This document shows positions 40,905-47,438 of a stretch of 64,000 nucleotides of DNA, one piece after another (the stretch's first letter is position 1; every line of letters starts with the position of its first letter). The translations under genes and the position numbers were made by a program. The DNA is taken from assembly GCA_017557635.1 (NCBI GenBank), contig JAFYYH010000021.1:298363-362362 (forward strand), read 5' to 3'. Under the pieces are notes generated by a model. The model was not told the origin of the DNA. It ran no database searches and saw nothing but the letters and a program-made list of their open reading frames with translations. The DNA comes from Bacteroidaceae bacterium. Its GTDB lineage: Bacteria; Bacteroidota; Bacteroidia; Bacteroidales; Bacteroidaceae.

Positions 40905-41532
40905 AGGTCTGAGCATTGATTTTGAGGAAATAAACTGGGGGATATGTCTCAGCGGGGACATCTGAGAAGAGTCCCTCGCTACCGTACTCGCCTATCAGGT
41001 ATGAGAACTCGTAATCACGACGATTGAACTTGCCGTCACCAACGGGACTCCACTCAGATATGTGAATCCATCGGTCGGAGCCATCGACCATCTTATAGGT
41101 GAGGGCATCACCCAAGATTATGTTTTTGGACAGGATGTACTTAACTGTCTCAATGCAGGCATCCTTGCATTTGGTCTTGAACAGAGATTTGTATTGATCA
41201 GTGAAATAATCCAGTAGCCTATTGCGGCAAGCCTCAGCATTATCGGGCAATAATTCTATGCCGTAGATGCTTGAAACTGCAAGCACGGCATCCTGCTCAT
41301 ACTGTAATTGGGTGTATTGTTTGGCGCGGACGCGGCCCTCAGGTATGGCGAGTTTACGCCGAAGTATCTCTATAAGGAAGTTACCGTCACCGCACGCAGG
41401 TTCCAGGAAACGGGAGTCCAATCGCTCCGTTTCGGGCTTGACAAGGTCGAGCATAGCGTTCACCTCGCGAGGATTGGTAAATACCTCGCCGTGAGCGGCC
41501 ACCCTCTCCTTGGACTTGATTTGGGTGTCCAT
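40891..41532 (-). CDS. Small N6 DNA methylase-like protein (SAM-binding domain, no NPPY)
   Basis: A 213-residue protein with a clear SAM-binding fold: motif I E44-P-A-C-G-D-G-N-F52, an acidic motif II in G-I-E-L-L-P-D near 91-97, and L-G-D-A near 140-143. No N-P-P-Y/F motif follows where it should; the region reads I-H-I-S-E-W-S-P-V. It is thus half of an adenine methylase, with the catalytic half perhaps supplied by the overlapping downstream gene. A split enzyme or a regulatory paralogue are both possible. First gene of the operon. Confidence 0.78.
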   Translation of the reverse strand: MDTQIKSKERVAAHGEVFTNPREVNAMLDLVKPETERLDSRFLEPACGDGNFLIEILRRKLAIPEGRVRAKQYTQLQYEQDAVLAVSSIYGIELLPDNAEACRNRLLDYFTDQYKSLFKTKCKDACIETVKYILSKNIILGDALTYKMVDGSDRWIHISEWSPVGDGKFNRRDYEFSYLIGEYGSEGLFSDVPAETYPPVYFLKINAQTYGDK

Positions 41533-41574
41533 TCTGCGCTTTCATTGCGCACTTGCAACTTATTCTTGAGAGGG

Positions 41575-41632
41575 TTCCTAGGGCATAAAAAAAGGCATGG
41601 ATGTTACTAATCCATACCTGAGGCCCTAGGAA
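41575..41632 (-). terminator. Leftward terminator-like hairpin before the methylase operon
   Basis: Outer 10-base perfect inverted repeat 41575-41584/41623-41632 encloses hairpin 41593-41619 (AGG-c-ATGGAT/ATCCAT-a-CCT). On the minus strand the inner hairpin is followed by seven T. It sits 43 bases upstream of the first methylase start. Confidence 0.65.
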
Positions 41633-41883
41633 AGCCCTTGCCTGAATAAGCCACACCCACGCCAAGCGCAGGCACTTACTGACTTATCCGGCGGCTTCAT
41701 GAAATTTCCTAGGTTTCAGGTAACCGAATAAATAGCAAATGCTATAATTATTATGTCTTTACAATATCAGTTCATTGCCAATACTGTACTGCGAATATAC
41801 TACAAAAATGATTATAAACCTCATTCTCTATATGTGATGAGAAAAAAAGAAAGTCATTATTAGGCTAGTTTTAGAAAAAGGCA

Positions 41884-41963
41884 TATATTTGCAATGCGTC
41901 TAGGATGAGTCGCCAAGCGTCTCAATCAAGGGAGGAATCTCCCTGATACTAGTCGCTTTTTTT
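41884..41963 (+). promoter_or_regulatory. -7 box and terminator-like hairpin leading to the DUF3800 gene
   Basis: TATATTTG at 41884-41891 is followed by an imperfect hairpin. Paired parts are AGCG/CGCT, ATC/GAT and AGGGAG/CTCCCT over 41916-41957, ending in seven T (41957-41963). The DUF3800 ATG is 32 bases further on. No clear -33 box. Confidence 0.55.
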
Positions 41964-41994
41964 GTATATATACCATTGTTTGCATTTTAGTCTT

Positions 41995-42906
41995 ATGGTT
42001 TACTTTTGTTACATTGATGAATCTGGTACCCCACAAATTCCTGGAAACACATCTCATTATGTTCTTTGTGGAGTTTCTATCCCAGTGAAATTCTGGAAAC
42101 GCTGTGATAAACAAATTGCTGTTATTAAAGCCAAGTATGGGCTTTCGGAGGCCGAAATTCATACCGGTTGGATAAAACGTTCATACCTTGAACAGTCCAA
42201 GATTGATGGCTTTGAAGAAATGACATATCAGGAACGAAGATCTGCCGTTATCACGCTCCGCAAAGCAGAGATTTTTCGTGTAAAGAAAACCGGTAACGCA
42301 AAGAGTCTGAAGCAACTCAAGAAGAACTACTCCAACACCGATCCATATATTCATTTGACATTTAATGAGAGGATGCAATTTCTCCGTGATGTCGCTGATG
42401 CAATAGGAAGCTGGTCGTATGCAAGATTATTTGCTGAATGTATTGATAAGGTCTATTTCGATCCCGCTAAGGCCGTACACGCGGTCGATGAGCAATCATT
42501 TGAACAAATAGTAACTCGCTTTGAGTATTTTATGTCAAATGTCAAGCGAAAGAACGAGAAGAACTATGGTCTCTTAATTCATGACAACAACATTACCGAA
42601 TCAACCAAACTGACCTCATTGATGAAAACCTTTCACAGAAAAGGTACTTTCTGGACAAAGATTCGTCATATTATTGAAACACCTTTGTTTGTTGATTCTG
42701 AGCTTACTGAAATGATCCAACTTGCAGATTTATGTGCACTTGCCCTTAGACGTTATTTAGAAAATGGCGAAAGTGATCTTTTGGATAGAATCAAGCCTCG
42801 ATTTGATTCACGTCATGGACGTATTGTTGGTGTACGTCATTTTTCAAAACAGGATTGTACTTGCGCCCTGTGCAAAACAGAATCCACAGCCCAAGATAAG
42901 GGATGA
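41995..42906 (+). CDS. DUF3800 domain protein
   Basis: A 303-residue protein beginning M-V-Y-F-C-Y-I-D8-E9-S-G, the hallmark acidic start of DUF3800, whose fold is thought to be RNase H-like. Conserved His and Asp residues continue, including a late D-L-C-A-L-A region. The C-terminal C-T-C-A-L-C is a possible metal site. Molecular function is unknown. DUF3800 genes are often found near restriction or other defence genes, and here it is divergent from one. Start at 41995 because the frame upstream is only terminator sequence. Confidence 0.82.
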   Translation: MVYFCYIDESGTPQIPGNTSHYVLCGVSIPVKFWKRCDKQIAVIKAKYGLSEAEIHTGWIKRSYLEQSKIDGFEEMTYQERRSAVITLRKAEIFRVKKTGNAKSLKQLKKNYSNTDPYIHLTFNERMQFLRDVADAIGSWSYARLFAECIDKVYFDPAKAVHAVDEQSFEQIVTRFEYFMSNVKRKNEKNYGLLIHDNNITESTKLTSLMKTFHRKGTFWTKIRHIIETPLFVDSELTEMIQLADLCALALRRYLENGESDLLDRIKPRFDSRHGRIVGVRHFSKQDCTCALCKTESTAQDKG

Positions 42907-42994
42907 TGCCGACAAGACCTACTTTTTTACGCTCTAGTTACGGAAATATTTTTTTCTAACTGGGGAGTAAGTTTTTCCCTTTTTTCCAGTTTGG

Positions 42995-44053
42995 TTATTT
43001 CAACAGTTCTGAAATTTTCTTTTCCAGGTCTTGGCCGCGCAGGTTGGTGGCTACTATCTTGCCGGTACTTGCTTCGATAAGGAAGTTTGCCGGAATGGAG
43101 TTGATGCTGTACTGCTTGGCCACTTCATTGTCCCAGTATTTGAGGTCACTGACATGGATCCAGTTCATATTGTTGACCTTGATTGCATTGAGCCAGGCGT
43201 CATTTGTACGGTCCAGTGATACTCCCAGGATCTGGAAGCCCTTTTCAAAGTACTTGCTGTATGTCTCCTTCAGGAACGGAACCTCACGCATACAGGGGCC
43301 GCACCATGATGCCCAGAAATCTAAAAGTACATACTTGGTGCCGGGGGTGGCCAGTACATCCTTCGATGAGATTACATTGCCGAACTGATCAGTCTGGCTG
43401 AATTCCATATACTGCTTTCCGGGAGCGGTCTCCAGTTTCTTCTGGTTGTTTTCATCAATGGATTTCCACAATTCAGACTTGCGGACATCGGCAGTAAGGA
43501 TACGAAGAAGGCTCTTTATCAGTTCCGGATCTTCCTCGTAGGCAAGTTCCTTGAGGCAATATACTGAGTATATCAAATCCGGATGCTCGGCGATTCCGTC
43601 AACGAGTTTTTGGTGGTATTGGGAATCGACCTCTTCCATTACACCTTCCTTCTCCTTATTCTTCTCATAATAACTTGAAAGTTCATTCTCAAACTTGGTG
43701 AATTCAGTGATCAGGTCGTTTGATTTGCTTCCTTTTACATAATAGCCATCGGAATCATTCATGGGAATCACCGACAACTGTCCGGGCTCCAACGCTACTA
43801 CGCAGCTGTTACGGGCGGCACGGACGGTACGGGCATCGGCCACATATGCAATCTGGGGAATGCTGGCATCTCCGTTGAATGTAAACTGGTTGTTTTCTAT
43901 AGTGGTGGAGTCAATTACCTGATTAGAGCAGATAAGATATACTTTCTCATTCTTGGAATCTTTGAAGGTTCCGCTAATGGAATAGGTCTTTTTGGCACCT
44001 GTGCACGCAATCAGGGTTGCTGCGGACAGCAGATAGAGTGATATCTTTTTCAT
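42995..44053 (-). CDS. TlpA-like disulfide reductase lipoprotein (DUF4369)
   Basis: A 352-residue lipoprotein with lipobox ending at Cys17 (T-L-I-A-C). An N-terminal DUF4369 domain (about 20-115), a helical middle, and a C-terminal thioredoxin domain with F-W-A-S-W-C-G-P-C. It should act as a thiol-disulfide reductase at the periplasmic face. Unlike the relative at 31148-32323, the redox pair is intact. Its start faces the long regulatory region of the peptide island, whose cysteine-containing products could be substrates; that link is inference. Confidence 0.88.
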   Translation of the reverse strand: MKKISLYLLSAATLIACTGAKKTYSISGTFKDSKNEKVYLICSNQVIDSTTIENNQFTFNGDASIPQIAYVADARTVRAARNSCVVALEPGQLSVIPMNDSDGYYVKGSKSNDLITEFTKFENELSSYYEKNKEKEGVMEEVDSQYHQKLVDGIAEHPDLIYSVYCLKELAYEEDPELIKSLLRILTADVRKSELWKSIDENNQKKLETAPGKQYMEFSQTDQFGNVISSKDVLATPGTKYVLLDFWASWCGPCMREVPFLKETYSKYFEKGFQILGVSLDRTNDAWLNAIKVNNMNWIHVSDLKYWDNEVAKQYSINSIPANFLIEASTGKIVATNLRGQDLEKKISELLK

Positions 44054-44169
44054 TTTACAATAGTTGATAGGATTCTTAAAAGTGAGGCCAAAGATAAGGA
44101 CTTAGTTCCGAAACAGGGCCCTTTGGAAAACAAATGTTGAATAAAACTAAAAAAATTCTTTCAAAATTG

Positions 44170-44267
44170 TTGCACGTAAAAAAACCATGCTCTATATTTG
44201 CAGCACAAACGAATTGAAAAGTCGCATGCTTAGATATAACGATAGTTCTAAGATGTGGCTTTTTTTA
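44170..44267 (+). promoter_or_regulatory. Promoter and terminated short leader of the peptide island
   Basis: TTG 44170-44172, 20-base spacer, TATATTTG 44193-44200. Then a hairpin pairs 44220-44234 with 44247-44260 (one bulge, two G-T), followed by a T-run to 44267. The predicted RNA is about 60 nucleotides. Confidence 0.65.
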
Positions 44268-44381
44268 TTTGCTTATTATTAACCGATCTTCTATCAATTA
44301 ATGTTTGCATTTTTCATTCAAATAATGTCCTTGTTTGCGTCCTTTTCACTTCAGAGCAATCATTCTGAAATGAATAAAAGA

Positions 44382-44426
44382 CCCAAGCCGGCCTTTGCAG
44401 AGAGGCCCGGCTTGGGATTTGTTTTT
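44382..44426 (+). terminator. Terminator-like hairpin inside the 748-base region
   Basis: Perfect 10-base stem CCCAAGCCGG (44382-44391) with 44407-44416, followed by ATTTGTTTTT. Confidence 0.7.
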
Positions 44427-44801
44427 CATGGTAAAGAACTTCTATCATCTGCACTTCTGATATCTATTGAAATACACACCCGTAACACGTTGAAAGACAC
44501 AAAAGTCCCAGCTGTTCCGGCCACCCGTTCCGGTCAGGACCACGTTTTTTGTGGTATTAGATTAGGTCCTGACCCGGACGGTTGGGAAACCTGAGAGTGT
44601 CAACCGGACTTGGAACAAAGAAGAGATCAGGATGGTGCGACTTTTGCATGGTACTTTGTCCGGAACCTTTCACCGTCAAGTCTCATGTGTAACCTAATTA
44701 CTGAATGCTGCAAAGAGTTTGCTTGAATCCAATCAGTTCGGAATCTGTTCAAAATTCCCATTATTAAAAACAAAATCTATTAATTCAAAATTGAAAACAC
44801 A

Positions 44802-45209
44802 ATGAAAAAGAAACATTATTACCTAGTTATTACATTGGCGGTAACACTATCTGTATTAGCCTTTGATTCAGTAAAAAGAGCCTTCTTCCTGGATACAAAA
44901 ATCGCGTATGCCGATCCGTCATACACATATGTTTATGGAACAGATGGGAACGAGCATCTGGCTCTTAACAATTTCTACCCGAAAACAAAAGAGATCCAGG
45001 AACCCAGTAGTACAAGTGGAAGCCTGGGAGTTGGTTATGAAAACATTTCGGCCAATGCCAGTTTGTCCCATATATCTCTTAATGAATGTTCAATTTTTGA
45101 AACCCATTGCGAAAGTGATAGAAACAATTTGTGTCCGTTGGGTATGACAGGAGTGGCCGTCGTTACTCCTAATGGACAGGTCATTCAAGTATGGAACAAT
45201 CCTTTTTAA
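44802..45209 (+). CDS. NVEALA-type secreted peptide precursor 1
   Basis: A 135-residue small exported protein. A hydrophobic helix (about 6-20) is followed by a conserved spacer F-F-L-D-T-K and the site A35-Y-A37, a signal-peptidase-I-type A-x-A. NVEALA peptides carry a similar A-L-A box. The rest is hydrophilic and contains Cys96, Cys103 and Cys111, with C-E-x5-L-C shared with the next gene. Mature length would be 98 residues. It is the first gene of a cluster with an identical-fold paralogue, lipoproteins, a ligase-like protein and signal peptidase I. Function unknown; a signal, toxin or surface peptide are all possible. Confidence 0.7.
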   Translation: MKKKHYYLVITLAVTLSVLAFDSVKRAFFLDTKIAYADPSYTYVYGTDGNEHLALNNFYPKTKEIQEPSSTSGSLGVGYENISANASLSHISLNECSIFETHCESDRNNLCPLGMTGVAVVTPNGQVIQVWNNPF

Positions 45210-45216
45210 TATGCAT

Positions 45217-45594
45217 ATGAAAAGACATCTTTACTTGCTGATAGCATTGGCTTCTATAGCAACTCTTACTTCAATAGATTGCATTCGTAAAGCATTGCTG
45301 TTTGACACACAGATAGCATACGCCGCCAATGAACCCAGATATGGTTGGATGATCATAGGGGGAGAAGAGGTTACTATACAATTTGAAACGGCTCTAACCG
45401 ACAGAGTAATTTCTATAAAAGAATTCTGTGCAATATATGGTTTCAGCTATTTATCAGGTAAGTCGGTCACAGAACAATGGTGTGAACAGAAGGACCATTC
45501 TCTATGCGAAATGAGATTTGTAGGTGCATTTCTTAACTATGAAAATGGCGGCTATACCAAATTGACGGTTGTACCGGAGTATATGTATTATTGA
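45217..45594 (+). CDS. NVEALA-type secreted peptide precursor 2
   Basis: A 125-residue relative of the preceding gene, seven bases after its stop. N-terminal hydrophobic helix (about 4-20), spacer L-L-F-D-T-Q and A34-Y-A36 cleavage site, then a mature part of 89 residues with Cys71, Cys89 and Cys97. The C-E-x5-L-C segment (89-97) matches the first peptide exactly in spacing, while the rest has diverged. An ATG two codons earlier (45211) is also possible. A perfect TTCG hairpin follows its stop. Function unknown. Confidence 0.68.
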   Translation: MKRHLYLLIALASIATLTSIDCIRKALLFDTQIAYAANEPRYGWMIIGGEEVTIQFETALTDRVISIKEFCAIYGFSYLSGKSVTEQWCEQKDHSLCEMRFVGAFLNYENGGYTKLTVVPEYMYY

Positions 45595-45598
45595 CTTC

Positions 45599-45624
45599 AT
45601 ATTTGGGGCTTCGGCCCCAAATAT
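45599..45624. other. Perfect 11-base hairpin with TTCG tetraloop
   Basis: 45599-45609 pairs fully with 45614-45624 around TTCG. It is followed by A-runs rather than T-runs, so it is a stable mRNA hairpin between peptide and lipoprotein genes rather than a forward terminator. Confidence 0.8.
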
Positions 45625-45638
45625 TTAAAAAAAAGTAT

Positions 45639-46859
45639 ATGAAACGCTTTGCTTGTTTATTCACGTTGTTGTTATTGCTTGTTTCCTGTTCCAACAGAAA
45701 TAAAAGTGAGTTGTATGGTTTTGAGTCAAAACAAATAATAGATCTGACGGATCAATCCGGTTGCTTTGATATTATTGACAGAATAAAAAGTATCGATGTA
45801 TTAAATCTCACCGTAGATGATAGTTGGGTACATATGAGATACCCTAGAATGGCGGTTTCTGAGAAAGGTTATTATTTCCTTTCGGACAGGACAGACTATC
45901 TTATAGTTTATGACAAATCCGGTAATTTGAGGTCATCCAAATCGGTAAAAGGCCGCGGCCGGGGAGAAATCATAAGCGTAGGCAACATGTTCATGAAAAA
46001 AGATACTTTGATGATTTATGATAGATCGGCTGGCCGGGTTGTATGTTTTGATGAAAACGGGAATTTTCTTTCGTTCCATAACAAATATGAAGTAAGAGCG
46101 GAAAAATACTATGTAATCGATGATTGCTGTTTCGGGCTTTCAATTTTCGGAGATAGTGAATATGACGGTCATTATTGCGTGAAGTATGATAAAGAGGGCT
46201 CTTTTATGGACAATTATCTTTTCTTGCCGGAACATTACTTAGGGTATAACCATTCTGTTGGATATACCGACATGTCTTATATGTATCATGATACTCTCAG
46301 ATTTATACTGTCGCATGATTACAATATTTTTTCATTGACAAAGAATGGCGTAGAATCTACATTCCGTTTCAAATCGGATCATGAAATGCCTAAGGATTAT
46401 TTTGATGGAATGACTGGTATTGAGAAGATGAATCCGGAGGTTCATGCAAAAACGATGGCGGAAGGATTTACCGATTCCTTCGCAGAACTGGCAGAAACCG
46501 ATAAGTACCTGGCTGTAGATTTCCGTTCTAATAAGAAGTATTATACCATGTTGTATGATAAACAACACAACACTTATGGATTATTGTTACGTCCCGATTC
46601 TAATTTTGAGGAATCAATGGTAGCCGAATTGACAACAGAAAACATTTGGAGATTCATTTTGTTTTCATCTACACGTCTGTGTTCTTATGACAATTCTATT
46701 TACGGCTGCGCTCCATACAGTCTGTATTACATACTCTCAAAGACGGAATCTCTGCATGACGAAAAGATAAAAGCTTTTTACAGTCAGGTGAAGAATTTTG
46801 TCGAGACCCAGAAAATTGATCAAAGTGATATGTTCTTCTTCAAGATGAACCTTTTATGA
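45639..46859 (+). CDS. 6-bladed beta-propeller lipoprotein, copy 1
   Basis: A 406-residue lipoprotein (signal to V-S-C, Cys17). The body has repeated beta-blade patterns such as V-Y-D-K-S-G-N and C-F-D-E-N-G-N, and the family segment G-R-G-R-G-E-I-I-S-V-G-N. It belongs to the DUF4934/6-bladed propeller group commonly encoded next to NVEALA peptides. Likely a periplasmic or surface binding protein. It is clearly paralogous to 51082-52344 (there G-R-G-P-G-E-V-V-S-I-E-N). Met 45639 is chosen because the frame before it only reads through the hairpin. Confidence 0.78.
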   Translation: MKRFACLFTLLLLLVSCSNRNKSELYGFESKQIIDLTDQSGCFDIIDRIKSIDVLNLTVDDSWVHMRYPRMAVSEKGYYFLSDRTDYLIVYDKSGNLRSSKSVKGRGRGEIISVGNMFMKKDTLMIYDRSAGRVVCFDENGNFLSFHNKYEVRAEKYYVIDDCCFGLSIFGDSEYDGHYCVKYDKEGSFMDNYLFLPEHYLGYNHSVGYTDMSYMYHDTLRFILSHDYNIFSLTKNGVESTFRFKSDHEMPKDYFDGMTGIEKMNPEVHAKTMAEGFTDSFAELAETDKYLAVDFRSNKKYYTMLYDKQHNTYGLLLRPDSNFEESMVAELTTENIWRFILFSSTRLCSYDNSIYGCAPYSLYYILSKTESLHDEKIKAFYSQVKNFVETQKIDQSDMFFFKMNLL

Positions 46860-46868
46860 TATCGTGAT

Positions 46869-47423
46869 ATGAATAGAACTATAATCGGGTTATTATATTG
46901 TGTTACAATCATTTCTGTTTTCCTTTCATCGTGCAACAACGGCAAAATGGGTGATAAGGAGATAGTGGGCACGGATTTGATGTGTGACAGTTTGCTTCTT
47001 TTTAAGAATAGGGAGTATTCACTAGTTAACGATACTATCTTCAAGGATGCTACAGTTTTGTTGTGGATAGATTCTACAAGATGTTCTCAGTGTGAGTTGG
47101 AACGTCTTGGGAATTATGAATCATTCAGTAGCCATTGTGAAAAGATTATGGGTAAGAATGGCCGTATAAAGGTTGTCATATCTCTTTCACAACAATATGG
47201 CATCGGATATCTGATAAATGACGTCAAATACTTGAATAATTCGTTTGATGTTATGATTGATTTCAAGAATATATTTCCATCATTGTTCAGTTGTAATGAC
47301 AGGTTGCTATTTGTACTTAAGGACGGCCGCGTCATAAAGTATTATCAAATGGAAAACAATGAAGGAGATGCTTACAAGATGAGAGACTGTCTGGATTATC
47401 TGAGGCGAATGTATAAGGAGTAA
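46869..47423 (+). CDS. Small CxxC thioredoxin-like lipoprotein
   Basis: A 184-residue lipoprotein with lipobox L-S-S-C22. After about 40 residues comes T-V-L-L-W-I-D-S-T-R-C72-S-Q-C75, a thioredoxin-like strand and redox pair with Ser-Gln between the cysteines. A K-D-G-R segment toward the C-terminus (about 151-154) resembles the end of thioredoxin folds. It could form or reduce disulfides in the cysteine-containing peptides of this island. The family is not one I can name. It lies nine bases after the propeller gene. Confidence 0.65.
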   Translation: MNRTIIGLLYCVTIISVFLSSCNNGKMGDKEIVGTDLMCDSLLLFKNREYSLVNDTIFKDATVLLWIDSTRCSQCELERLGNYESFSSHCEKIMGKNGRIKVVISLSQQYGIGYLINDVKYLNNSFDVMIDFKNIFPSLFSCNDRLLFVLKDGRVIKYYQMENNEGDAYKMRDCLDYLRRMYKE

Positions 47424-47438
47424 AACCACTATAATACC

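Larger units (their letters stand above)
41533..41994. other. Structured intergenic region between methylase operon and DUF3800 gene
   Basis: 462 bases without a believable gene. It holds three CCTAGG palindromes (41577, 41625, 41708), a compound hairpin with a leftward T-run (41575-41632), a hairpin 41639-41644/41669-41674, and a rightward -7 box plus terminator (41884-41963). AT-rich DNA fills 41720-41880. Confidence 0.7.
44054..44801. other. 748-base hairpin-rich regulatory region of the peptide island
   Basis: No supported gene. It contains a promoter with a short terminated leader (44170-44267), a G+C-rich terminator-like hairpin with T-run (44382-44426) and a long stem of about 20 pairs (44521-44541/44565-44585). 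No full TAnnTTTG match appears between the last hairpin and the first peptide gene, so readthrough from 44193 may drive the island. Confidence 0.65.

Noticed and set aside
41577-41713. Three CCTAGG palindromes as the recognition site of the restriction system
   Set aside because: Two belong to one hairpin stem; nothing ties this sequence to the methylase's specificity.
41884-41994. N-terminal extension of DUF3800
   Set aside because: The extension begins at a TTG inside the terminator and lacks homologue-like sequence; M-V-Y-F-C-Y-I-D-E is the usual start.
44301-44594. 97-codon open frame in the hairpin-rich region
   Set aside because: It runs through two strong hairpins, lacks a family match I know, and its composition follows the palindromes rather than coding bias.
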